DNA of 64,000 bases, taken from assembly GCF_030412265.1 (NCBI RefSeq), contig NZ_JAUHLN010000004.1:186001-250000 (forward strand). Direction: 5' to 3'. Under the pieces are notes generated by a model. That model worked only from the letters and a program-made list of their open reading frames with translations, ran no database searches and was not told where the DNA came from. Source of the stretch: Fictibacillus terranigra. Lineage in GTDB: Bacteria; Bacillota; Bacilli; Bacillales; Fictibacillaceae. The position numbers were made by a program, and so were the translations under genes. Shown here one piece after another: positions 16,780 through 24,121 of the stretch (positions are counted from its first letter, which is position 1; each line of letters begins with the position of its first letter).

Positions 16780-17721
16780 ATGAAAAAGTCATTGGTCATA
16801 AAGTGGCTGGTCGTTTTGAGTTTTCTTGCCTGTGTTTTTTTGGCCGGAATGCGTTTTAGCTCGGCCACAAAAGATGCGGGTGAAGTGGAATGGAACGGCA
16901 GCCAGCTGAGTTCGATGGAGGTTAATGGCAAGCCTTATGTGTCTGCAGAAGAACTGGCTCAAGCCACGGGTTCTGAGCTTCATAAAGGACGACATCATTA
17001 TACTGTTTCTTCGAGGCTTGACCGCATCATGAAAAAAGGCGTCATCCGGGTAGGCACGACAGGGGACTATAAGCCGTTTACCTTTTACAACAAAGACACG
17101 AAGAAGTTTGAGGGGTACGATATAGAAGCCGCAGAGTTAATGGCGAAGGACCTTGGAGTTAAGGTCAAGTTTGTAAAAACGTCATGGCCGACACTCATGA
17201 ATGATTTGCTCGATGATAAGTTTGATATCGCAGCAGGGGGAATCAGCCGCAATACGGAGCGCCAAAAGACGGCACAGTTGACCCGGCCTTATATGAATGA
17301 AGGGAAGTCACCGTTAATTCGTGAGGCGGATAAGGAGAAGTATACAAGTCTTAAAGCGATCGATCAGCCGGACGTTACCATAGGAGTAAATCCTGGAGGA
17401 ACGAACCAAAAGTTCGTGGACGCCAACATAAAGCAGGCGAAAGTGGTAGTCGTTGAAAACAATTTAGAGATTCCGCACATGGTCGCAGAGGGAAAAGTAG
17501 ACGTCATGATTACGGACAGTACCGAGGCGATGTACTATGCGAGCAGGGATCAAAGGCTTTACGCTGCCCTTACTGATAACACCTTTACGAAAAGCCAAAA
17601 AGGATACTTGATCCCTAGAGGCGATTCAGTCTTTGAAAACTGGGTCAACCTCTGGATGGATGAAATGGAGCTGCAAGGTGAGTTTAACCGGTTAAAGGAC
17701 AAATACATCTACAACAAATAG
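16780..17721 (+). CDS. Exported substrate-binding-fold protein, cyclohexadienyl dehydratase (PheC)-like
   Basis: A 313-residue protein with an N-terminal hydrophobic segment (about 8-26). A short copper-amine-oxidase-N-like stretch (VEWNGSQLSSMEVNGKPYVSAEELAQ) follows, then a periplasmic-binding-protein type II domain (about 80-313). The latter closely follows periplasmic cyclohexadienyl dehydratase PheC: RVGTTGDYKPFTF, VKTSWPTLMNDLLDDKFDIA, GGISRNTERQ, VNPGGTNQKFVDANI, ITDSTEA and YLIPRGD. PheC turns prephenate/arogenate into phenylpyruvate/phenylalanine outside the cytoplasm. In this organism it could instead be an orphan amino-acid binding protein; no ABC permease is adjacent. Ribosome site ATGGAGGA precedes ATG 16780. 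Confidence 0.78.
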   Translation: MKKSLVIKWLVVLSFLACVFLAGMRFSSATKDAGEVEWNGSQLSSMEVNGKPYVSAEELAQATGSELHKGRHHYTVSSRLDRIMKKGVIRVGTTGDYKPFTFYNKDTKKFEGYDIEAAELMAKDLGVKVKFVKTSWPTLMNDLLDDKFDIAAGGISRNTERQKTAQLTRPYMNEGKSPLIREADKEKYTSLKAIDQPDVTIGVNPGGTNQKFVDANIKQAKVVVVENNLEIPHMVAEGKVDVMITDSTEAMYYASRDQRLYAALTDNTFTKSQKGYLIPRGDSVFENWVNLWMDEMELQGEFNRLKDKYIYNK

Positions 17722-17736
17722 CTAAAAAAGGATGTG

Positions 17737-17772
17737 AAAGGAGGCCCAAGGACACTTTTGGCCTCCTTTTTA
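17737..17772 (+). terminator. Terminator of the PheC-like gene
   Basis: Perfect 10-bp stem AAAGGAGGCC/GGCCTCCTTT followed by T residues, 15 bases after the stop. Confidence 0.85.
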
Positions 17773-17851
17773 TGTGATACAGGCAGAGTTGCGTGCACTT
17801 CAGGGAGAATTTTAAGAAATACGCGCCAATCTCATAACAGCCAAATAGGCA

Positions 17852-17891
17852 TAAAAATAATCCTGGGTATCCAAACGGATATCCCAGGATT
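17852..17891 (-). terminator. Terminator of the 3D-domain gene
   Basis: Reverse-strand stem AATCCTGGGATATCC/GGATACCCAGGATT with one mismatch, then ATTTTTAT. It lies just past the stop codon at 17905. Confidence 0.8.
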
Positions 17892-17904
17892 ATCATTTAA
17901 ACGA

Positions 17905-18702
17905 TTATTTCTCGTAAACTGTTACTTTTACGTCTTTACGGCCCCAGTTGATCGCATCACCGTGGTCTGGAATGAACACATCGATCATCTTGCCGTTGAT
18001 TCCGCCGCCAGTGTCTGCAGCAATCGCTGTGCCGTAGCCTTCAACCACTACTTTTGAACCAAGCGGAATCACCTCTGGATCCACTGCAATTACTTTGCCG
18101 TCATTGTATTTTTGCAGATCAATGCCCATTCTTGTTTTGCCGGAACAGCCGTCACAATCTGCAGTATAGGCAGAGCTGTTTACCGTGAAGCTTCGTGTGG
18201 AGTAGGAAGGGCTCTTTTGGCGAAGCTTTGAGAACGTCTTAGGTCCTGCGATGCCGTCAGCTGTGATGCCCTGGTTTTTTTGAAATGAAGCCACAGCCGA
18301 AACGGTGCTGTCACCGTAAATGCCATCAACCGTTGAATCGTATGTATTCCATGCTTTCAATAAACGCTGTAATTCAATAACGGGTTTTCCCATATCACCG
18401 CTGCGCAATACTTTAATTTTACTGATGGTCGCTGATCCTGCGATACCATCAACCTTCAAACGAGACTGTTCTTGAAAGCGTTCAACTGCGCCTTTCGTTA
18501 TAGGACCATAGTAGCCAGTAGCTGTATGATATGGAAACACGCCCTTTGTCATCAAGTATTCCTGCAATTGTTTCACGTCACTGTTGCTTGAGCCTGTAGA
18601 AAGCATTTGACTGCCTAGAGCGGCGCTGCTGTGTCCAGGAAAAAACAAGCCAGTACAGAGGACTGCCATCATCAACAATCCCATTAGTTTTTTCAACATC
18701 AT
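17905..18702 (-). CDS. Secreted peptidoglycan-binding and 3D-domain wall protein
   Basis: A 265-residue secreted protein: a signal peptide (KKLMGLLMMAVLCTGLFFPGHSSAA), two PG_binding_1 repeats (about 35-95, SNSDVKQLQEYLMTKGVF; and about 100-160, PVIELQRLLKAW), then a C-terminal 3D domain (about 175-265). In it the three Asp are visible: TADCDG, IAADTG and MIDVFIPDH. The 3D domain is the double-psi barrel of MltA/YocH/Rpf-like wall lytic enzymes, so it probably cleaves glycan strands. Of two adjacent ATGs I chose 18702, five bases from GGGGG. It lies alone between two terminators. Confidence 0.85.
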   Translation of the reverse strand: MMLKKLMGLLMMAVLCTGLFFPGHSSAALGSQMLSTGSSNSDVKQLQEYLMTKGVFPYHTATGYYGPITKGAVERFQEQSRLKVDGIAGSATISKIKVLRSGDMGKPVIELQRLLKAWNTYDSTVDGIYGDSTVSAVASFQKNQGITADGIAGPKTFSKLRQKSPSYSTRSFTVNSSAYTADCDGCSGKTRMGIDLQKYNDGKVIAVDPEVIPLGSKVVVEGYGTAIAADTGGGINGKMIDVFIPDHGDAINWGRKDVKVTVYEK

Positions 18703-18946
18703 GTATTCCCCCTTAAAATTTTTGATAAACCCTTTAGTTTTTTCGCTAAGAAATGACAAAATAGGGGGAAATCTTGAATAAACGCTTCTATTTTCCTATG
18801 AACCTTACAAGAAAAGCCAATCTGCTGTTTCGGCAATTTCCAGCAGGGTATCTAGTCTAATAGAGACGGAATAAGAAAGACTGACCCTATAATGGATCAG
18901 CCTGCTTCCATATGAGATAAATTTTGGATATTCTGATAAAAAGTAT

Positions 18947-19133
18947 TTAAAACAATAATCCCATGACCAACGTCGAGTAATAGACTCCGTTTATGTACGT
19001 GTCGTTTCGAACCAACCCTTCCGCTTCAAAACCGAGTTTCTTGTATAAAGAGATGGCCCGGTGATTGTCTTCTCTGGTCACTAGGCTGATTCTCCTGGTG
19101 ATTCGGTTATGCTTAGCCCATTCAATCAGCTCA
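18947..19133 (-). pseudogene. C-terminal remnant of a GNAT acetyltransferase
   Basis: The reverse frame reads LIEWAKHNRITRRISLVT, then NHRAISLYKKLGFEAEGLVR and YYSTLVMGLLF with a stop at 18947. This is the last 60 or so residues of a GNAT fold, including the acetyl-CoA-facing LYKKLGF motif. The N-terminal two-thirds and the start are missing. The open frame is cut exactly at a GGTGCCTGGCACC palindrome (19134-19146). The rest of the 556-bp gap (18760-18946) shows nothing recognisable. Confidence 0.75.
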
Positions 19134-19146
19134 GGTGCCTGGCACC
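19134..19146. repeat. GGTGCCTGGCACC palindrome at a gene truncation point
   Basis: Perfect 13-base palindrome, the same unit as in the 3419-3468 hairpin and related to GGTGCCTGACACC (6359-6371) and GGTGCCTGTCAC (22748-22759). Here it marks the broken end of the GNAT remnant. Confidence 0.7.
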
Positions 19147-19149
19147 GCG

Positions 19150-19177
19150 AACTAAGCCTTAAGTCTTAGTTTTTTTA
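19150..19177 (+). terminator. Small terminator-like hairpin
   Basis: AACTAAG/CTTAGTT stem followed by seven T residues. It lies upstream of the sigma-W promoter and may insulate xpaC. Confidence 0.5.
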
Positions 19178-19253
19178 CGTTTACGGGGCTATAGAGATGT
19201 TCAACATAATCATGTATGGTAGAGATATAGAAAAAGTAAATTTTTTCTAAAAA

Positions 19254-19279
19254 TGAAACCCGAGTTTGTTCTATTCGTA
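19254..19279 (+). promoter_or_regulatory. Sigma-W type ECF promoter of xpaC-yaaN
   Basis: TGAAAC (19254-19259), exactly 16 bases, CGTA (19276-19279). This is the full ECF sigma-W consensus, 36 bases before the xpaC start. The B. subtilis xpaC-yaaN pair is, to my knowledge, also sigma-W dependent, so envelope stress (detergents, antimicrobial peptides, alkaline shock) likely induces it. Confidence 0.88.
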
Positions 19280-19315
19280 GTAATAGAAAAGACATGATGT
19301 CAGGAGTCGATTCTT

Positions 19316-19978
19316 ATGAACTGGTTTTTGTCCGTATTTGTCAAGGTGATCAGTGCAATCAATACGATGGTCATCGTCTGGCTGCTGTCCTTTTTTGCGT
19401 TTGATCAGTCTTTCTTGCTCTCGAGTGCCTTTGCGGCCGGGGGAGCGGTGATCGGCTATTTGATGACAGCGATGCTATGGAATTACCGCATACTGCGAAA
19501 ATATAAGCTGACCCGCAGTGAATTTAAATATATCAAGAAAAATTTAAATGAAGCAAAGCCAAAGATATACAGGCTGCAGAAGACACTGTTTTCCATCCGG
19601 GACATCCCGACCTTGAAACAGAGGATTGAACTGACAAAGATCACAAGAAAAATATACAGCATGACCAAAAGGGAGCCAAGACGTTTTTTCCAAGCGGAGC
19701 GTTTTTACTTTTCTCATTTGGATTCAGCTGTTGAGCTGACTGAAAAATACGCGTTCTTATCAGGACAGCCAAAGAAAAGCTGGGAGCTTCAGGATTCTCT
19801 TTCTGAAACAAGAAGGACGTTGAAGGAACTTACCGAATACATTGAAGAGGACCTTTACCACTTGATCTCTGATGATGTGAATCAGCTGAAATTCGAGCTG
19901 GATGTGGCCAAGCATTCAATAAAAACCTTGAAAGATTCAAAATTAGAAACGAAAGCAGGAGATTATAATGAGCGATAA
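19316..19978 (+). CDS. xpaC: XpaC family membrane protein
   Basis: A 220-residue protein with two N-terminal hydrophobic segments (about 4-25 and 28-52). A charged, helical, probably coiled cytoplasmic part follows, containing the XpaC family block [21 protein letters not shown]-like at about 120-140. XpaC was first named for 5-bromo-4-chloroindolyl phosphate hydrolysis. Its true role is unknown, and the link with a TelA-type partner suggests envelope or toxic-ion stress protection. CAGGAG precedes ATG 19316. The gene overlaps yaaN by 11 bases, so the pair is translationally coupled. Confidence 0.85.
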   Translation: MNWFLSVFVKVISAINTMVIVWLLSFFAFDQSFLLSSAFAAGGAVIGYLMTAMLWNYRILRKYKLTRSEFKYIKKNLNEAKPKIYRLQKTLFSIRDIPTLKQRIELTKITRKIYSMTKREPRRFFQAERFYFSHLDSAVELTEKYAFLSGQPKKSWELQDSLSETRRTLKELTEYIEEDLYHLISDDVNQLKFELDVAKHSIKTLKDSKLETKAGDYNER

Positions 19979-21146
19979 TACGTCCCCTCTCTATAATCAT
20001 GACGATAAATTGGACATTATGACTGATTTGCTCTCCGATCCGTTCGGTGGCAATGAAAACGTGCAGGAGATAAAGGCTGGAGAACAGGAGAAGCAAAAAA
20101 GGCTGATCGACGTTCTGCCTGAAGAAAATAAAGCAAAAGCCTACCAGCTGGCTGAGCAGATCGATCCGAAGAATCACCAGGCGATGATTACATACGGTAC
20201 GCCGGCACAGTCCAAATTACTTTCCTTTTCCAACACAATGCTGGATCAGGTCAAAAAGCAGGATGTCGGGCAGGTCGGCGAAATCATCCATGACTTAATG
20301 AAAAAGCTCAGCCATGTGAACCCAGATGAGCTGCAGTCGAACAAACCGTCTTTAATCGGCCGGATGTTCGGCAAGATTTCCGGCTCTGTTCAAGAGGTGC
20401 TTTCCAAGTATCAAAAGACAGGCGCTCAGATCGACCGGATCAGTGTTAAACTCGACAGCAGCAAGAATGTGCTGCTCGCCGATATCGTTATGCTTGAAAA
20501 ATTATATGAGCACAACAAAGAATATTTTCAGGCGCTGAATGTCTATATCGCTGCAGGGGAACTGAAGCTGGAGGAACTGAACGGGAAAATTATCCCTGCG
20601 CTCCGTAAAGAAGCAGAGGCAACAAACGACCAGATGAAATATCAGGAAGTTAACGATATGGTGCAGTTTGCCGACCGACTGGACAAGCGCCTTCATGATC
20701 TAAAGCTAAGCCGGGAGATCACGATTCAAAGCGCACCGCAGATCCGTTTGATTCAAAACACGAATCAGGCGCTGGTGGAAAAGATCCAGTCCTCCATCAT
20801 GACGGCCATTCCGCTTTGGAAAAACCAAGTGGCGATCGCACTGACCCTTCTTCGCCAACGGAGCGCGGTAGAGGCGCAGAAACAGGTTTCGAAAACGACG
20901 AATGAACTGCTACTGAAAAATGCTGAGATGCTAAAAGCGAACACGATCGAAACCGCCAAAGAAAATGAGCGAGGATTGATCGATATTGAAACGCTCAAGA
21001 AAACGCAGGAAAACCTTCTGACAACATTAGAGGAAACACTTCGCATCCAGGAGGAAGGCCGCCACAAACGGCGTCTGGCTGAAAACGAGCTGGCTCAGAT
21101 GGAAACCGGATTGAGGCAGAAGCTGCTTGAGATTAAAGGACAATAA
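19968..21146 (+). CDS. yaaN: TelA/YaaN family toxic-anion resistance protein
   Basis: A 392-residue soluble, almost wholly helical protein of the TelA family. Key blocks are [19 protein letters not shown] near 65, LGRM-type [10 protein letters not shown] near 125, [19 protein letters not shown] near 150 and [20 protein letters not shown] near 260. Founders gave tellurite resistance, and later work links the family to TerD-type and envelope stress systems. The mechanism is not established. It starts inside the xpaC 3' end, with GGAG upstream, and has its own terminator. The operon has a sigma-W promoter. Confidence 0.88.
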   Translation: MSDNTSPLYNHDDKLDIMTDLLSDPFGGNENVQEIKAGEQEKQKRLIDVLPEENKAKAYQLAEQIDPKNHQAMITYGTPAQSKLLSFSNTMLDQVKKQDVGQVGEIIHDLMKKLSHVNPDELQSNKPSLIGRMFGKISGSVQEVLSKYQKTGAQIDRISVKLDSSKNVLLADIVMLEKLYEHNKEYFQALNVYIAAGELKLEELNGKIIPALRKEAEATNDQMKYQEVNDMVQFADRLDKRLHDLKLSREITIQSAPQIRLIQNTNQALVEKIQSSIMTAIPLWKNQVAIALTLLRQRSAVEAQKQVSKTTNELLLKNAEMLKANTIETAKENERGLIDIETLKKTQENLLTTLEETLRIQEEGRHKRRLAENELAQMETGLRQKLLEIKGQ

Positions 21147-21156
21147 CGGATTTAAG

Positions 21157-21187
21157 GGCTGTACCACACGAGGTGGTACGGTCTTTT
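21157..21187 (+). terminator. Terminator of xpaC-yaaN
   Basis: GTACCAC/GTGGTAC core stem (21161-21179) extended by GGCT/GGTC, then TTTTT. Confidence 0.75.
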
Positions 21188-21338
21188 TCCTGGTGTTGGG
21201 GAGTTGCCCGGAAACGTCATACGTGTTTTCTCAAACCAAAGAGAACGCCAATTTTTTATTTCAAGCGTCCTCTTCAGTTCCTCACTACTTTTCTATAAAA
21301 TAAAGAGAAAGAATATTCAGTAAAAAAAGGAGGTCCGT

Positions 21339-22277
21339 ATGCTGACACGTGAAATGGATTCTTTTCCTTATCCGTTTAAGGGCGAGCAATACCGTTATTC
21401 CAATAACTCCGTCCCCATGACCCGGCCATCCAGTATAGAAATTACTCCACGTTATACAGAAGAGATTCAACTTAAGCGTAATTTGCTCAACAATTATCCC
21501 GAACGCTGTTTTCAAACGATGCCGCATACGTTAAAGGGACAGTGGGAGGCTGTAGATTTGGTCACTGAACATCTGGCAGCTTTTTTTCCCAGTCAGTTTG
21601 CGCTCCAGAAAAACGGCGATCACTGGACGTTCGAAAACAAACTGCTAGGGGAGGCATTTACTTTTACCTATGGTGATGAAACGACGATTCCGTATCAGCC
21701 TTTAGACTTTATTGGCAGGCATGTGCAGGAAGATCTCATTTTTATGCTGGAGAGGGATGGGGATCTTCATTTGGATGCAGGACAGCTCTGTTTTCCGGCC
21801 AACTGGTCACTCGCATTCAACCTTGGGATGAGATTTAAAGAAATTCACCATCCAATTCCGGGATTTAAAGAGGAGGAGCTGGATGAGCGCATCCTGCGTT
21901 TTTTAATGAGGATGGAAGCAGGGAGTCCATGGGAGCGGCTGAATTGGTCGTTAATGGCGGGAAACAAGCTCGATACATCATTGGAGACGTTTCATGAATG
22001 GGGAAAAGAACGAAAGAACGTAACAGAAGTAAATGCTGGAGACCTCGTTCATCTTCGGGTGGAAGTTCAAAAGCTGTTTCGTCTGCCGCAAAGCAACGGC
22101 ATTCTGTTCACGATTCATACTCATCTGTTGGCGATCAAGGACTTGGCGGCCAATCGAGACTGGCTGCAGCAGTTTTATCATATTTTAAAAGAGCTTCCCG
22201 AACATATTGCGGAATACAAAGGGATCGCTCTCTATCAAAAACCGCTTCTATCCTACCTGAAAGGGAAACTGACATGA
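21339..22277 (+). CDS. Haem-dependent oxidative N-demethylase (DUF3445), alpha-type subunit
   Basis: A 312-residue protein of the DUF3445/HODM alpha-subunit family. Recognisable blocks are FPYPFKGEQYRYSN at the start, PLDFIGRHVQEDLIFML, CFPANWSLAFNLGMRFKEIHHPIPGF, ERLNWSLMAGNKL and LRVEVQKLFRLPQSNGILFTIHT. In studied members a PAS-like domain binds haem b and oxidatively removes a methyl group from dimethylamine or a similar amine, taking electrons from a partner reductase. That partner is here two genes on. It overlaps the next gene by four bases (ATGA). GGAGG precedes ATG 21339. Confidence 0.85.
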   Translation: MLTREMDSFPYPFKGEQYRYSNNSVPMTRPSSIEITPRYTEEIQLKRNLLNNYPERCFQTMPHTLKGQWEAVDLVTEHLAAFFPSQFALQKNGDHWTFENKLLGEAFTFTYGDETTIPYQPLDFIGRHVQEDLIFMLERDGDLHLDAGQLCFPANWSLAFNLGMRFKEIHHPIPGFKEEELDERILRFLMRMEAGSPWERLNWSLMAGNKLDTSLETFHEWGKERKNVTEVNAGDLVHLRVEVQKLFRLPQSNGILFTIHTHLLAIKDLAANRDWLQQFYHILKELPEHIAEYKGIALYQKPLLSYLKGKLT

Positions 22278-22714
22278 CGTTTGTACCGGGAAAGCGAAAA
22301 TACCTCATTTGCGGTGATCCATCTGGTATAAATTTGGTGCAGCCCATCATCCAAAACATTATGGAACAACATTTATCCTTTGAAGTGATGGAGATTAAAG
22401 ATGAGGAAAAGGTACGAAACTGGCTGGACCATCAGAAAATGGGGTGTTATCTGTATGTTTCAGCAGCGTGGCCAGAGATTGAGCGACTTAAAAACATCAC
22501 CGAAGACATAGGTTTCTCAGAAGAAGAGGTGCAATTCCTCGGCCGCGGGGAACAAATGATCAAGGTGTTCTGCTGCCGCTGCCATGGACTGACTGAGCTG
22601 GCTAGATCGGATGCGTCAGAAATCACATGCTCCCAATGCGGCTTACTGCTTTCGGTAAGTGACCACTATTCATCATTGCGGAAGGCGTACTTAGGCTATG
22701 TGGCCAAACTTTAA
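22274..22714 (+). CDS. DmmA-like subunit of dimethylamine monooxygenase family
   Basis: A 146-residue protein starting at the ATG that overlaps the preceding stop (ATGA). The N-terminal half is alpha/beta (KRKYLICGDPSG, CYLYVSAAWPEIERLK). The C-terminal part has a zinc- or iron-binding ribbon, CCRCHG near 99-103 and CSQCGLLLSVSDHYS near 119-133. The family is found with DUF3445 and a PDR/VanB reductase and is thought to serve electron delivery or assembly. The upstream-extended open frame is not used: the overlapping ATG fits the coupling seen in this operon. Confidence 0.75.
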   Translation: MTFVPGKRKYLICGDPSGINLVQPIIQNIMEQHLSFEVMEIKDEEKVRNWLDHQKMGCYLYVSAAWPEIERLKNITEDIGFSEEEVQFLGRGEQMIKVFCCRCHGLTELARSDASEITCSQCGLLLSVSDHYSSLRKAYLGYVAKL

Positions 22715-22730
22715 TAGGAGTTGAACGGAA

Positions 22731-23696
22731 ATGTTTTTGGCGGAGAGGGTGCCTGTCACGGTAAATACTATACATAACGAAACGGCACGTGTGAAACGTT
22801 TTGAGCTTGCTTCGCTTGACGGCCAGCCGCTGCCACCCTATAGCGGAGGTTCACATATCGCTGTTTTTATGAAAACAGAGAAAGGGCAGGTTCATCGCCA
22901 CTACTCTTTAACCGGATATACAAATAAAAAAGGACATTATGAGATTGCTGTCGCACTAAACCAAGATTCAAAAGGTGGTTCCGCTTATATGCACCATAAA
23001 GTAAAAGAAGGGGATACACTGCACATCAGTTACCCGAAAAATCATTTTCCTTTGAGCTTTAAAGCGAAGCGGCATGTGTTCTATGCGGCGGGAATCGGAA
23101 TCACGCCTTTTATAAGGATGATGGAGGAATTAAGAGAAAGGGATGCTTCCTTTGAACTGCATTATGCTGCCAAGACAAAGGAATCCTGTGCGTTTTATTC
23201 TTCCCTGAAAACAACTTATCCCGAACAGTGCTGCTTCTATTTTTCCCAAGAAGACGAGGGAGAGAGGATGAATAAAGTTTCTCTTGCTCAACATCCGATC
23301 GGAACCCATGTGTACTTTTGCGGACCGGGTTCTTTTATTACTGAATTCACTGATGCAGCAGCAAAATTAGGCTATCCATCTTCCAATATTCATGTTGAAC
23401 GGTTTACCTCGCCAAAACCAAGCGTTCGGAACGCTTTTCAAGTAAGACTGAAAAATGGATCCACCGTGCAGGTAGCTGAAGATCAGACCTTGCTCGAAGC
23501 TCTTCTTGACCATGGAATCGATGCTCCGTATTCTTGCCGTGCAGGACGCTGCGGTACGTGTGAGATCAAAGTTAAAAAGGGGGAGGTTGACCATTGCGAT
23601 TCTTTTCTGACAGAAGAGGAGAAGGAACGACAAGAAACGGTCATAGCGTGTGTATCGAGGGCAAAATCAGCTGAATTAGTATTAGAAATAGAGTAA
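22731..23696 (+). CDS. PDR/VanB-type ferredoxin reductase
   Basis: A 321-residue reductase with three domains. The flavin domain (about 1-100) has HRHYSLTGYTNK; the NAD(P)H domain (about 105-225) has FYAAGIGITPFIRMM and VYFCGPGSF. The C-terminal plant-type [2Fe-2S] domain (about 235-321) has Cys in YSCRAGRCGTC near 268, 273 and 276 and a fourth near 306. It passes electrons from NAD(P)H to an oxygenase, here the DUF3445 haem enzyme two genes upstream. It lies 16 bases after the DmmA-like gene. A degenerate GGTGCCTGTCAC palindrome lies within codons 6-10. Confidence 0.9.
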   Translation: MFLAERVPVTVNTIHNETARVKRFELASLDGQPLPPYSGGSHIAVFMKTEKGQVHRHYSLTGYTNKKGHYEIAVALNQDSKGGSAYMHHKVKEGDTLHISYPKNHFPLSFKAKRHVFYAAGIGITPFIRMMEELRERDASFELHYAAKTKESCAFYSSLKTTYPEQCCFYFSQEDEGERMNKVSLAQHPIGTHVYFCGPGSFITEFTDAAAKLGYPSSNIHVERFTSPKPSVRNAFQVRLKNGSTVQVAEDQTLLEALLDHGIDAPYSCRAGRCGTCEIKVKKGEVDHCDSFLTEEEKERQETVIACVSRAKSAELVLEIE

Positions 23697-23816
23697 CGAA
23701 TCTTTTTATTTTTCTGTTCGTATATATGGGAAAAGGAGTGGGATCAGGGTGGTGGTTTTCGGAAACAGTTTGGGCGTGATCGTCATGACATCTCCTTGAT
23801 TATTGGATCTATAAAG

Positions 23817-23888
23817 ATGAAGCGAAACGGTGCTCTGGCTTTTATTATGATTCTCCTTTTCCTTAACTTACTATTTGAGAAACTATAG
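23817..23888 (+). CDS. Possible 23-residue hydrophobic peptide
   Basis: MKRNGALAFIMILLFLNLLF then three residues and a stop: two positive charges followed by one membrane-spanning stretch, the shape of small Bacillus membrane peptides. It lies between the reductase stop and the operon terminator at 23910, so it would be on the same transcript. The ribosome site is weak (GGA at about -13), and no homologue comes to mind. The rest of the 425-bp gap (23697-24121) holds no gene I can support. Confidence 0.25.
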   Translation: MKRNGALAFIMILLFLNLLFEKL

Positions 23889-23909
23889 AAGTATTATCAC
23901 CAATTAATA

Positions 23910-23945
23910 AACCTGAATCCCATTAAAGGATTCAGGTTTATTTTA
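23910..23945 (+). terminator. Terminator after the N-demethylase operon
   Basis: Perfect 11-bp stem AACCTGAATCC/GGATTCAGGTT with a CATTAAA loop, then TATTTTATT. Confidence 0.85.
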
Positions 23946-24078
23946 TTCCTTCAGTTTTACAGCCCTTTAAAATGCTTGTACAATTCTAAATTAAAGATCG
24001 GTAATAAGACATAACCGTACTTCGTCACAATTTTGTAAGTTGAAGATAACACTTTTTGTAGTCAATAAGTATCCAAAA

Positions 24079-24092
24079 TGTAAGCGCTTTAA
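24079..24092 (+). promoter_or_regulatory. Candidate CcpA (cre) site before the PTS operon
   Basis: TGTAAGCGCTTTAA matches the catabolite-response element at about 12 of 14 positions against TGTAAGCGCTTACA. It lies 30 bases before the regulator start, as expected for carbon catabolite repression of a sugar operon. Confidence 0.55.
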
Positions 24093-24121
24093 AATATGAT
24101 GGATACAGGAGGGATGATGAC

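Noticed and set aside
21998-22273. Upstream extension of the DmmA-like gene to 21998
   Set aside because: The extension overlaps the DUF3445 gene in another frame and is low-complexity. The ATG at 22274 overlapping the previous stop is the natural coupled start.
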